From: Cristatella mucedo | Taxonomy: Eukaryota > Bryozoa > Phylactolaemata > Cristatellidae | Assembly: GCA_009760855.2 (NCBI GenBank) | Contig: WPIO01000001.1 | Location: forward strand, 4,766,501-4,826,500 | DNA: 60,000 nucleotides | Direction of reading: 5' to 3' | Notes under the pieces: generated by a model | The model's input: only the letters and a program-made list of their open reading frames with translations | Told to the model about the DNA's origin: nothing | Database searches by the model: none | Program-made: the position numbers and the translations under genes | Shown: in pieces, positions 57,030-58,979 of the stretch | How the letters are laid out: every line of letters begins with the position of its first letter | Position numbering within the stretch: the first letter of the stretch is position 1

Positions 57030-58769
57030 GAGAGAGAGAGAAAGAGCAATTCTGTGCATGTCTGAGAGAGACAGAAACAGTCAGACGGAGAGTGAAACAG
57101 CTCTCAGCCTAGCTCCCAGTTAAATCTGAGCAAGCCCAATCGTGGATCGAGAGTCGCCATGCAGGCCGGAGTGTCGACAATCGAGGATGCTGCACTTATC
57201 CTGCTTGGCAGCCAACAATACTCAAATTTCGAAGATAGCACACTAGTTTCTGATTACAACTTCACATCTGGCAGAACTTGCATAGAGCAGCTGGTTTTGT
57301 GTTAGGGGTGGTAGAGACATTCACCACTGTCTACCCTTGTCTTCTAACGAAAGCATCATCTAAAAATGATACCTAACGTTAAGGCAACCTCACACGATTT
57401 ACTTATCAAGGCAAATAGAATTGTTTGCAGATTCTAGCCATACCTAGGATATCTGGTTCAATACATGACAGACAAATGAATCACCAAAGCATATGCATGC
57501 ACTCAAAAACGTGTGCCTGTGCACACACCCACTCTACCATTCTGGCACAGATTCACACGCCGTCGCTAGAAGGCTCATTGGGTTTACCTCAGCAAGCCAT
57601 TTGCAGCTTTTTGGCATTCATGTGCCATAATTAAAGAAACATGCAAATCAATTAGCCCAAGCAAGAATCTTATGGTACTTGGCGACGATAGGTGGCATGG
57701 TATTTCACCAGGTCCTATTTTGTGAAAGGTGAAGTCATAAGGGTAGTTCACTTGATGACTTCTTCCCAGACTGCAAATATATGGGTTTCGCTCCCACTAA
57801 GGTGCCCAAGTTTTCACGCACAATAGTGGAGACTCCGCTAGCAGGGAATCGGGTTCGCCTCTAGACATCATCCAGCTTGTCTATTCTTCAAAGAACAAAA
57901 ATGAATAAGCTCTGAAGAGTATACCTGCTACACGTGTTCAGATGGTGGTTCAGCTTTATTATTTCGAGTTTAAAATTTACTAGAATGCTCCAAAAGTTTA
58001 TTGACTGCTGCCTGCAGCAAAGGAATAGTACAAGCGAGCCCGAAGATACACTCGTCGTAGCTTTCATCTACAAGTTCTGCTCTAATTTGCGCACAGTAGT
58101 AATGGAGGCCTTCTATTCAATTCGCCTCGACGATGGCACTGACATGTAAAGCTTAAGCACCCATAGATGCACTATTCAAAAGCTACAGCTTATATAGCCA
58201 GCTAACGGTATCATTGGTAGTGGCTAGCAACACAGTCGAGGCACACTGAATGCTGGCCGATGGGTTATCAAACACACAACATCCAGGTGGCTGGGGGGCA
58301 TGTCCCAGGATTGCAATGTGTACCAAACTCGGTCCACATGGGTAGGGTTGCAAACATCGTCTGTAGTGAGGATAAACTATAACAAACCCCTAATGCTGAT
58401 AGACCCAACGCCATCCAATGTTACCTTAACACCGCGACTCTGTTTGAGCAGCTTGAGCATACAGACTGGAATGCAAGTACATAGAAGTACAGACGAGGAT
58501 TGTAATTACAAAAGCTCAGACACGTACCTCCCATTCTTTATCGTGTGCCTCGACATCAGGGTTGATTGTCAGCTGCAGTCTAAAGAACTCAATTATCTCA
58601 GCCTGAAATATACAAGCCAAAACGGTAATAAAAAGGCAAAAAACACAACTTAAAAAATAACAATTCTGTACGTCTTCTAATATCAGCGGTTCATAATCCG
58701 GCTTGTATATGGTTGAGGCCAGAAATGTACGAATCAGCGGCCTATCTCGATACCTTAGAAACAACAACA
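6951..58769 (-). CDS. ATM: ATM serine/threonine kinase ortholog, HEAT-solenoid portion (32 exons, both ends off window)
   Basis: ATM is the nuclear PI3K-like kinase that senses DNA double-strand breaks through MRN. I joined 32 exons by hand; splice phases agree at all 31 junctions and no stop interrupts about 1,852 codons. Segments resemble human ATM, as I remember it, in the same order along the whole length: [13 protein letters not shown] near residue 290, [11 protein letters not shown] near 365, [14 protein letters not shown] near 1240, [14 protein letters not shown] near 1480, and [13 protein letters not shown] near 1880. Human ATM covers this span with about 1,660 residues; the excess here lies mainly in exons 8 and 11. 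The TAN motif is upstream of the window. FAT, kinase and FATC domains are downstream of it, so no catalytic residues can be checked. ATR, SMG1 and DNA-PKcs were considered; the ordered local matches fit ATM only. Similarity is modest between matching blocks, so individual exon edges carry separate confidences. The gene looks intact. Confidence 0.9.
7565..7735 (-). CDS. ATM: ATM exon 31 (171 bp, phase 0-0)
   Basis: The acceptor is tttatctggcag and the donor gtatgt. It encodes [20 protein letters not shown] and [20 protein letters not shown], matching human [20 protein letters not shown] and LTCAFLDSGGTKCEILQLL. Confidence 0.9.
7980..8425 (+). mobile_element. LINE fragment with embedded LINE-C-type 3' motif
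   Basis: [18 protein letters not shown] and [10 protein letters not shown] resemble the C-terminal RT region. From about 8118 comes the motif CTTTATGACTTTGTGGAGTT, also seen at the end of LINE-C (6.81 kb). Degenerate. Confidence 0.55.
8437..8995 (-). mobile_element. LINE-A 3' end (5' truncated)
   Basis: On minus it encodes [20 protein letters not shown], nearly as in the copy at 36.8 kb. It then has the 3' UTR, the tail hairpin (aaagcgcc / ggcgcttt) and an ATT repeat at 8437-8450. Confidence 0.85.
9325..9480 (-). mobile_element. SINE S1
   Basis: The minus strand shows GAGGTAAGGTGCTCGCTCTT, GGTTCGAGTCCTGCAGTGG and the body ending CAGTGCTCTTCTGCTGCTA. It has a tRNA-like head with A and B boxes. 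Confidence 0.75.
9805..9965 (+). mobile_element. SINE S1, degenerate
   Basis: The B-box-like GGTTCAAGTCCTG and the body AAGGCTCTTCTGCTGCTAT followed by gaggctattgaattagc identify it. The A-box half is poorly preserved. Confidence 0.6.
10505..10652 (-). CDS. ATM: ATM exon 30 (148 bp, phase 1-0)
   Basis: The acceptor is cactgcttacctag and the donor gtgggt, the same donor type as exon 11. It encodes [20 protein letters not shown] and ends SNKRHRAT, in place of human VRSAAVTCLKNILATKTG and PFRTSRKKFLEV near 1780-1820. The match is moderate; phases fit. Confidence 0.65.
11540..11700 (+). mobile_element. SINE S1, degenerate
   Basis: The 3' body GTATTGCCCACTGCCTGCAA and the end atgaggctgttgaataagct match S1. 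The tRNA head is scrambled. Confidence 0.5.
13594..13625. repeat. Perfect 32-bp palindrome
   Basis: Two 16-bp arms meet at 13609/13610 with no spacer (CACCACCCCGAAGGCT and its complement). The site is in an ATM intron. Confidence 0.95.
15010..15170 (+). mobile_element. SINE S1 (well preserved)
   Basis: GGCCGTGACAGCCCAAGGAG forms the A-box head, GTGGGTTCGAATACTTCAG the B box, and the body ends GGGCTGTTGAATCAGCTAAT. This is one of the best copies for defining the family. Confidence 0.8.
15190..15960 (-). mobile_element. Tc1/mariner-like transposase remnant (second family)
   Basis: Minus-strand frames give [15 protein letters not shown] and [11 protein letters not shown], the SVMVWGCF block typical of Tc1-like transposases. 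Upstream, at 15750-15960, is a basic segment ([16 protein letters not shown]). Frames are broken and no TIRs were found. Confidence 0.6.
16226..16472 (-). CDS. ATM: ATM exon 29 (247 bp, phase 2-2)
   Basis: The acceptor is gcgcttttttag and the donor gtatga. It encodes [38 protein letters not shown] and [13 protein letters not shown]. Human ATM has IMVKLVVNLLQLSKMAI, LEAVGSCLGEVGPIDFS and WTFIMLTYLNNTL in this order. Confidence 0.88.
16907..17063 (-). CDS. ATM: ATM exon 28 (157 bp, phase 0-1)
   Basis: The acceptor is atcctttctcag and the donor gtaaag. It encodes [20 protein letters not shown] and [20 protein letters not shown], matching human [20 protein letters not shown] and LPLTRLEGLKDL near 1640-1680. 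Confidence 0.8.
17149..17180 (-). CDS. ATM: ATM exon 27, microexon (32 bp, phase 2-0)
   Basis: The acceptor is ttttttaatttag and the donor gtaaac. The 32 bases encode [10 protein letters not shown] plus the end of the previous codon. Without it exons 26 and 28 cannot be joined in frame, because exon 26 leaves one base and exon 28 begins in phase 0. Confidence 0.6.
17272..17416 (-). CDS. ATM: ATM exon 26 (145 bp, phase 0-1)
   Basis: The acceptor is ctccgttgtag and the donor gtaaac. It encodes [20 protein letters not shown] and [16 protein letters not shown], matching human [20 protein letters not shown]. Confidence 0.8.
18068..18195 (+). mobile_element. SPIN-like hAT element, 5' part
   Basis: The stretch begins CCGTGGTTCTCAACCTTCCT and continues through AATGCCGCGACCCTTTAATA and CAGTTCCTCAT to TTTTCCTATGGTCCGATGG. 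From memory this follows the 5' end of SPIN non-autonomous hAT transposons well past the short TIR. The matching 3' TIR is not seen, so the copy is 3' truncated. It sits in the intron between ATM exons 25 and 26. Confidence 0.65.
18953..19027 (-). CDS. ATM: ATM exon 25 (75 bp, phase 0-0)
   Basis: The acceptor is tcacacacccag and the donor gtaaac. It encodes [20 protein letters not shown], matching human [20 protein letters not shown] near 1570. Confidence 0.8.
19103..19253 (-). CDS. ATM: ATM exon 24 (151 bp, phase 1-0)
   Basis: The acceptor is atttcgtttag and the donor gtaaga. It encodes [20 protein letters not shown], in place of human segments near 1550. The local match is weak but phases and order fit. 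Confidence 0.7.
19357..19634 (-). CDS. ATM: ATM exon 23 (278 bp, phase 0-2)
   Basis: The acceptor is ccttcgtcgcag and the donor gtatga. It encodes [19 protein letters not shown] and [20 protein letters not shown], matching human [20 protein letters not shown] and GGAWAFVLRDVIYTLIHYI near 1480-1520. Confidence 0.85.
19800..19970 (+). mobile_element. SINE family S2 (tRNA head, LINE-like tail)
   Basis: The head is GGTGTGGCCCAGGAGTTAAG with B-box-like GTGGGCTCGACCCC. The tail GTGAAGCACCTGGATAGAGA then TTAAGTTCTCTTAGGGTTC resembles the LINE-A 3' end. An internal duplication of the linker distinguishes this copy. Confidence 0.7.
20070..20142. repeat. Perfect 35-bp inverted repeat with 3-nt loop
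   Basis: Arms 20070-20104 and 20108-20142 are perfect reverse complements; the loop is aaa. It lies between ATM exons 22 and 23. Confidence 0.97.
20335..20415 (-). CDS. ATM: ATM exon 22 (81 bp, phase 0-0), tentative
   Basis: It encodes [19 protein letters not shown] and ends LVTLHRG, similar to human KSILEILSKSPDSYQKILL. The acceptor (tggtaccag) is poor, the donor is gtgaag, and the intron before it would be only 49 bp. Without it the frame still closes, but about 27 residues expected from human ATM would be missing. Confidence 0.35.
20465..20531 (-). CDS. ATM: ATM exon 21 (67 bp, phase 1-0)
   Basis: The acceptor is atatctgcctaaacag and the donor gtacgc. It encodes [20 protein letters not shown], corresponding to human SHVIKATFAYISNCHK near 1440. 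Phase matches exons 20 and 22. Confidence 0.6.
21005..21480 (-). mobile_element. LINE-C 3' part
   Basis: Minus frame [20 protein letters not shown] then NSPPQLL equals the LINE-C C-terminus at 6.5 kb. The 3' UTR ends with GCTTTGTGGAGTTACAGACA followed by atgaattacattg. Confidence 0.7.
21556..22910 (-). mobile_element. LINE-B (L2/CR1-like), degenerate, with gaps
   Basis: The minus strand shows the pre-RT segment (LADCF-like start, then [20 protein letters not shown]) at 22908-22540 and the late RT segment [19 protein letters not shown] near 22100. The 3' end near 21556 has a TAATAATAGTAATAATAA tail. The catalytic centre is missing between them. Confidence 0.6.
23446..23537 (-). CDS. ATM: ATM exon 20 (92 bp, phase 0-2)
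   Basis: The acceptor is tcgctgacag and the donor gtaaat. It encodes [20 protein letters not shown], aligning with human [20 protein letters not shown] near 1390 without gaps. Confidence 0.8.
23630..23900 (-). CDS. ATM: ATM exon 19 (271 bp, phase 1-0)
   Basis: The acceptor is atcttttttcag and the donor gttaga. It encodes [17 protein letters not shown] and [20 protein letters not shown], matching human [20 protein letters not shown] and FPKILVNILPYFAYEGTRD. Confidence 0.85.
24372..24458. repeat. (TG)n and (CA)n in inverted arrangement plus perfect 18-bp palindrome
   Basis: (GT) repeats at 24372-24394 face (CA) repeats at 24410-24441 across a 15-bp spacer, so the tracts can pair. The palindrome CTCCATGTGCACATGGAG follows at 24441-24458. 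Confidence 0.9.
25150..25300 (+). mobile_element. SINE S2
   Basis: The head is TGGTTTGGCTCAGGGGTAAA, with the B-box region decayed. The tail is GTGAAGCGGCTGGATAAAGA then TTAAGTTCTGTTAG. Confidence 0.65.
25676..25836 (-). CDS. ATM: ATM exon 18 (161 bp, phase 0-2)
   Basis: The acceptor is tatattgcag and the donor gtacca. It encodes [20 protein letters not shown], then [20 protein letters not shown] and TFEHFLG. It matches human [32 protein letters not shown] and FPFILLNYTNIEDFY. This segment settles the identity as ATM. Confidence 0.95.
26060..26200 (+). mobile_element. SINE S2 (compact copy)
   Basis: GCTGGTTTGGCCCAGTGGTT, B box GTGGGCTCGAGCCCC, then tail GTGAAGCGCCTGAATAGAGT and TCTCTTAGGGTGCTATAAAA. 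This copy shows the family layout most clearly. Confidence 0.8.
26312..26420 (+). mobile_element. SINE S2, degenerate
   Basis: GGCTTGGTTTGGCCAGGGGT and GGTGGTCGCCTTTGACAACC match the S2 head. The tail is eroded. Confidence 0.6.
27510..27660 (-). mobile_element. SINE S1
   Basis: Minus strand: GCCGTGATCGCACACTAGGT, B box GTGGGTTCGAATCCTGCAGT, body CGTAAAGGCTCTTCTGTCGC. There is a short insertion between A and B boxes. Confidence 0.75.
27911..28084 (-). CDS. ATM: ATM exon 17 (174 bp, phase 0-0)
   Basis: The acceptor is ttctatgttgcag and the donor gtaagc. It encodes [20 protein letters not shown] and [19 protein letters not shown], matching human IYNRKSVLLTLIAVVLSC and ICEKQALFALCKSVKENGL. This is one of the clearest segments. 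Confidence 0.9.
28316..28353. repeat. Hairpin-forming inverted repeat
   Basis: Arms CAGCCTGTATCAC (28316-28328) and its exact complement (28341-28353) flank a 12-nt loop that can add three more pairs (tcc/gga). Confidence 0.9.
28843..28978 (-). CDS. ATM: ATM exon 16 (136 bp, phase 1-0)
   Basis: The acceptor is ttttctgtatttgcag and the donor gtaagc. It encodes [20 protein letters not shown], matching human KLQQTAFENAYLKAQEGM near 1140. It follows the largest intron in the window (28,979-40,722). Confidence 0.75.
29130..29480 (-). mobile_element. LINE-C 3' fragment
   Basis: It matches 21,200-21,480 on the same strand (GGACCTGCAGAGCAAAAGCT and CTGCTGCCGACAGCCC-type landmarks), with more decay. 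Confidence 0.55.
29625..29695 (-). mobile_element. LINE-A 3' tail only
   Basis: Only the last 70 bp of LINE-A remain: ATT-type repeat, then the aaagcgcc / ggcgcttt hairpin read on minus. Confidence 0.75.
29715..30205 (-). mobile_element. LINE-B fragment (RT palm region)
   Basis: Minus frames give [20 protein letters not shown] and, upstream in another frame, remnants around the YADDTQLY position that match LINE-B at 36 kb. Frameshifted. Confidence 0.65.
30640..31335 (+). repeat. Interspersed repeat R3, plus copy
   Basis: It matches 3040-3800 in reverse. It directly precedes a microsatellite and the older LINE-A copy, so it may be the 5' part of LINE-A. Confidence 0.55.
31357..31390. repeat. 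(TA)n(TG)n microsatellite
   Basis: A TA run at about 31357-31373 passes into TG repeats to about 31389, right at the start of recognisable LINE-A reverse-transcriptase sequence. Confidence 0.9.
31391..32108 (+). mobile_element. LINE-A, older copy, first part
   Basis: It encodes [38 protein letters not shown] and, shifted, the YADD region, then [19 protein letters not shown]. The reading stops within HNIA, where another LINE-A copy is inserted; the rest resumes at 33,329. Confidence 0.85.
32109..33328 (+). mobile_element. LINE-A, young copy nested in the older one
   Basis: 5' truncated in the RT domain. It encodes GLHFYADD-type palm ([20 protein letters not shown]) and runs to [21 protein letters not shown] at 32650 interrupts the frame where the copy at 36.8 kb has TCA. 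It ends with the hairpin tail and (ATT)n. It is nearly identical to 36,940-38,147. Confidence 0.9.
33329..33995 (+). mobile_element. LINE-A, older copy, remainder
   Basis: It resumes at aaattcgggcttgtt, exactly where the first part stopped. It continues through the decayed C-terminus and ends with the aaagcgcc tail and a TA-rich end. Confidence 0.85.
34005..34175 (-). mobile_element. SINE S2 with 43-bp tandem duplication
   Basis: Read on minus: GCTGGTTTGGCCCAGTGGTT head, B box GTGGGCTTGAACCCC, LINE-like tail. The B-box segment is doubled: 34051-34093 and 34094-34136 are identical. Confidence 0.85.
34176..34507 (+). repeat. Repeat flanking the Tc1-like copy, shared with 1,433-1,765
   Basis: It is colinear with the sequence next to the copy at the left edge and ends at the TA (34506-34507) preceding the TIR-like start. 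Confidence 0.65.
34508..35789 (+). mobile_element. Tc1-like DNA transposon, degenerate, 3' truncated
   Basis: It starts CTGCTCTCCAAATGTTTCTA next to TA. Remnants include the HTH piece (LKISECTV) near 34,930 and SKFNLF near 35,305. A 57-bp CT repeat (34733-34789) lies in its 5' region. It stops abruptly at about 35,789, joined to a LINE-B copy in opposite orientation; the copy at the left edge continues further. Confidence 0.75.
34733..34789. repeat. (CT)n microsatellite
   Basis: Almost pure CT dinucleotides, located inside the Tc1-like element. Confidence 0.95.
35790..36430 (-). mobile_element. LINE-B, best-preserved RT segment
   Basis: The minus frame has [58 protein letters not shown] and [14 protein letters not shown]. 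The catalytic YADD is intact. The copy is cut right after this motif at the junction with the Tc1-like element. Confidence 0.85.
36482..36632. repeat. Compound microsatellite (CA)n then (AG)n
   Basis: About 70 bp of CA repeats (36482-36551) are followed by about 73 bp of AG repeats (36560-36632). Confidence 0.97.
36768..38147 (+). mobile_element. LINE-A, best copy (325-codon RT frame, 5' truncated)
   Basis: From 36768 the frame gives VSLLVLLDL, a TAG (36793-36795) where the other copies have a serine codon, then [20 protein letters not shown]. The long open frame 36919-37893 includes [50 protein letters not shown] and [17 protein letters not shown]. This order of motifs is that of CR1/L2-clade reverse transcriptases. 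It ends with the hairpin tail and (ATT)n. The endonuclease and ORF1 are absent. Confidence 0.9.
39655..39720 (+). mobile_element. LINE/SINE 3' tail fragment
   Basis: GTGCCTAGGGCGAGATTCGG then ttctccaagggcgctataca is a tail like LINE-A's, with no body upstream. Confidence 0.5.
40125..40205 (-). mobile_element. LINE-A 3' tail only
   Basis: TAATAATAATAG then, on minus, the hairpin tail up to CAGCAAATGTAAAGCGCC. No coding part follows. Confidence 0.75.
40723..40799 (-). CDS. ATM: ATM exon 15 (77 bp, phase 0-2), tentative
   Basis: The acceptor is attttaatgttcag and the donor gttagg. It encodes [19 protein letters not shown] followed by LFNRLK. It has exactly the phases needed to join exons 14 and 16 and gives nearly the same residue count as human ATM between ALVNC and TAFENA. 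Sequence similarity is weak (human QFLADN then INRLF). Confidence 0.5.
41343..41672 (-). CDS. Unidentified open reading frame, possibly transposon-derived
   Basis: 109 codons on minus; the frame contains [20 protein letters not shown] and [21 protein letters not shown] do not recognise it. It lies in ATM intron 14 beside a region (40,860-41,340) whose composition differs from its surroundings. It has no clear splice sites in phase with ATM exons 14 and 15. Confidence 0.25.
   Translation of the reverse strand: MPPGTPLEQFPGDLESQLLLPSGNLGYQAERMLRRLFGEFAFLIQPKGVSLDGAQVFFGVAKSFMAHCAFGVHGMSLFLGVVEVGVAEEVICYHLRGYVIFRGWPYFFR
41765..42690 (+). mobile_element. LINE-A, degenerate copy
   Basis: Remnants of [22 protein letters not shown] and the C-terminal region with several frameshifts, ending in the 3' UTR (ACACTGTGCATGCTGCCACT) without the hairpin tail. 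Confidence 0.75.
42707..42945. repeat. Imperfect tandem duplication (unit about 118 bp)
   Basis: The two halves share cctgctagca, cttct.agaaaa, cagctcacgaagcagtttca and tgcaaggca in the same order. Confidence 0.75.
42734..43291 (+). pseudogene. Transposase-like remnant (Tc1/mariner-type NPIE motif)
   Basis: A 185-codon frame contains [14 protein letters not shown], like the third catalytic block of Tc1/mariner transposases (normally DLNPIE.LW). The catalytic Asp is Asn here. The N-terminal half comes from the tandem duplication and resembles nothing, so the frame is probably chance plus remnant. Confidence 0.45.
43392..43467 (-). CDS. ATM: ATM exon 14 (76 bp, phase 1-0)
   Basis: The acceptor ccttattgcag follows a pyrimidine tract and the donor is gtaaga. 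It encodes [17 protein letters not shown], matching human FSVRMALVNCLKTLLE near 1060. Confidence 0.7.
43795..43980 (-). CDS. ATM: ATM exon 13 (186 bp, phase 1-2)
   Basis: The acceptor tgcctcttctttgacag is strong and the donor is gtaaga. It encodes [19 protein letters not shown] and ends [10 protein letters not shown], matching human VCKTILNHVLHVVKNLG and GQFLTVIGAFWHL. An open frame continues upstream of the acceptor, but only this start keeps phase with exon 12. Confidence 0.65.
44196..44275 (-). CDS. ATM: ATM exon 12 (80 bp, phase 0-2)
   Basis: The acceptor is gctgctgcag and the donor gtaagc. It encodes [20 protein letters not shown], corresponding to human [20 protein letters not shown] near 1000. 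Confidence 0.7.
44450..44998 (-). CDS. ATM: ATM exon 11 (549 bp, phase 0-0)
   Basis: The acceptor is ctacttaacag and the donor gtgggt. The first half is an acidic/Ser-rich linker ([17 protein letters not shown]), as human ATM has around 880-930. The second half, [16 protein letters not shown] and [20 protein letters not shown], replaces human LDMLKFLCLCVTTAQ and the helix after it. It is longer than the human equivalent. Confidence 0.65.
45405..45565 (+). mobile_element. SINE S1
   Basis: GTGATAGCCTAGGTGGCAAG, CTTGCTCTTCACGACCGAGG, B box GTGGGTTCGAATCCTGCAGG and the standard body. This is among the best S1 copies. Confidence 0.8.
45570..47020. other. ATM intron 10, no confirmed exon
   Basis: It contains a possible exon at 46,258-46,350 that does not fit the phase, and a short AT-rich simple repeat near 46,560-46,600. 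Nothing else is recognisable. Confidence 0.4.
47023..47214 (-). CDS. ATM: ATM exon 10 (192 bp, phase 0-0)
   Basis: The acceptor is tctctgctgcag and the donor gtaaga. It encodes [19 protein letters not shown], then [16 protein letters not shown] and [11 protein letters not shown]. It lies over human SLRNMMQLCTRCLSN to FFLRLLTSKLM near 850. Confidence 0.75.
47505..47663 (-). CDS. ATM: ATM exon 9 (159 bp, phase 0-0)
   Basis: The acceptor tgctttgcttcag has a strong pyrimidine tract and the donor is gtaagt. It encodes [20 protein letters not shown] and ends HPWTDLLH, in place of human LVRCSRLLVGVLGCYCYMG near 760. An upstream in-phase acceptor 15 bp away (gagtcacag) is an alternative. Confidence 0.65.
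48460..49545 (+). mobile_element. LINE-A, moderately preserved, 5' truncated
   Basis: Frames give [20 protein letters not shown], then [20 protein letters not shown] and [21 protein letters not shown] small deletion at about 48,711 breaks the frame. It ends with the tail and (ATT)n at 49,545. Confidence 0.85.
49941..50762 (-). CDS. ATM: ATM exon 8, unusually long (822 bp, phase 0-0)
   Basis: The acceptor is gctgcattcag and the donor gtacgt. It starts [19 protein letters not shown] and includes [14 protein letters not shown] and [11 protein letters not shown], matching human AENFGLLGAIIQGSLVEVD onward (about 550). It ends [20 protein letters not shown], matching NLKESLDRCLLGLSEQLL (about 740). 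At 274 codons it is about 80 residues longer than the human segment. The extra residues are Gly/Ala/Ser/Arg/Gln-rich low complexity coded by GC-rich DNA. A 19-bp perfect inverted repeat lies inside it. Confidence 0.8.
50229..50267. repeat. Perfect 19-bp inverted repeat inside ATM exon 8
   Basis: Arms 50229-50247 and 50249-50267 are exact complements around a single central base. The sequence is coding on minus ([12 protein letters not shown]). Confidence 0.95.
50938..51052 (-). CDS. ATM: ATM exon 7 (115 bp, phase 1-0)
   Basis: The acceptor is ccattctctcag and the donor gtgctg, which is not a strong consensus. It encodes [19 protein letters not shown] then [10 protein letters not shown]. It occupies the place of human KSDLLKLWNKIWCITF. 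The frame fits both neighbours. Confidence 0.6.
51740..52030 (-). mobile_element. Possible solo LTR
   Basis: On minus there are two CCAAT boxes (TGACCAATCGAGG, TGGCCAATCGGAG), then a polyadenylation-like ATTAAA in GGATTAAACGTTGTTGAATC followed by TGGTTGTGTTCCGAG. A similar core occurs at 56.4 kb. No coding region or target duplication was identified. Confidence 0.35.
52455..52660 (-). mobile_element. LINE-A 3' UTR and tail
   Basis: (ATT)n-type repeat at 52,458-52,480, hairpin tail and the TGACACGGT/GCATGCTGCCACTAACC-type UTR on minus, with no coding part. Confidence 0.75.
52890..53015 (+). mobile_element. SINE S1, 5' truncated
   Basis: It starts at the B box (TTCAAATCCTGCAGAGGGCG) and keeps the body through GAGGCTGTTAAAATCAGC. 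Confidence 0.65.
53170..53310 (-). CDS. ATM: ATM exon 6 (141 bp, phase 1-2)
   Basis: The acceptor is atggtcag and the donor gtgagt. The encoded text includes [17 protein letters not shown] and [17 protein letters not shown], matching human QLISKYPASLPNCELSPLL near residue 430. Confidence 0.8.
53372..53565 (-). CDS. ATM: ATM exon 5 (194 bp, phase 0-2), carries S/T-Q site
   Basis: The acceptor is tatttttcag and the donor gtaggc. It encodes [20 protein letters not shown], then [13 protein letters not shown] and ends in ALTC across the junction. It aligns with human RSLEISQSYTTTQ followed by PCKRKKIELGWEVI. Human Ser367, a reported autophosphorylation site in an SQ motif, is here Thr in a TQ motif. 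Confidence 0.9.
54150..54440 (-). mobile_element. LINE-B fragment (pre-RT/RT start)
   Basis: The minus frame reads [20 protein letters not shown] and [19 protein letters not shown], the standard segment N-terminal to the RT palm. Confidence 0.75.
54568..54830. repeat. G13 run and C12 run, 240 bp apart
   Basis: G run 54568-54580 and C run 54819-54830 lie either side of ATM exon 4 and could pair. Confidence 0.9.
54682..54748 (-). CDS. ATM: ATM exon 4 (67 bp, phase 1-0)
   Basis: The acceptor has a long pyrimidine tract ending ttcttcag and the donor is gtcagt. It encodes [20 protein letters not shown], matching human KENLIELMADICHQVF. Phase matches both neighbours exactly. Confidence 0.7.
55729..55799 (-). 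CDS. ATM: ATM exon 3 (71 bp, phase 0-2)
   Basis: A run of T followed by ag precedes the exon and the donor is gtaagt. It encodes [19 protein letters not shown] and then RGKL, matching human SILYNLYDLLVNEIS and the RGKYSSGFR region near residue 330. The two leftover bases AC are completed by the first base of exon 4. Confidence 0.75.
56365..56480 (-). mobile_element. Possible LTR-like fragment
   Basis: Minus strand GTGAATAAACGTATTTGAGC followed by ctgctttggtgttctgtgtg resembles the ATTAAACGTTGTTGAATCTGG core at 51.8 kb. AATAAA could be a polyadenylation signal. Confidence 0.35.
56882..57044. repeat. Imperfect (GA)n purine tract, about 160 bp
   Basis: GA dinucleotides broken at regular places by GGA, giving a (GA)n-GGA pattern on one strand, in ATM intron 2. 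Confidence 0.95.
58528..58602 (-). CDS. ATM: ATM exon 2 (75 bp, phase 0-0)
   Basis: The acceptor is tatatttcag and the donor gtacgt. The exon encodes [16 protein letters not shown] and ends DKEWE. It aligns with human EVIIELFQLQIYIHHP near residue 290, a clear HEAT-helix match. Confidence 0.8.
58672..58769 (-). CDS. ATM: ATM exon 1 of window (98 bp)
   Basis: The acceptor follows ctatcccag and the donor is gtacag. The exon reads [14 protein letters not shown] and ends ILED. It begins with two bases completing a codon from an exon off the right edge and ends in phase 0. It sits where human ATM has LPTLLYIWTQHRL, just before the KEVIIELF segment. Similarity is weak and the acceptor choice is the main doubt. 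Confidence 0.5.
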
Positions 58770-58979
58770 CTGGGATAGTAGAGATCTAAGGACTCAAAAA
58801 CCCAAGCCGAACTACCTCAACAGTCCTGGTGCATGTTGTAGGGCCTGATGAATTGACGGTAAGCTCCCGAATGCTTGCTCAAGCAGGCTGTGCATGTGCA
58901 GAGTGGTCCCCTTAAAATGCATGCGCACTCAGCACGTCTGCGCAAGCTCTGCTGCAATGCTTTCGAAGCGGCAGATATA

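Larger units (their letters stand above)
55800..58520. other. ATM intron 2 contents
   Basis: 2.7 kb between exons 2 and 3. It holds an LTR-like fragment (56.4 kb), a 160-bp GA tract and no recognisable exon. Confidence 0.5.

Noticed and set aside
56715-57123. Arg-Glu and Ser-Leu repeat frames
   Set aside because: They are translations of the GA tract, not a protein.
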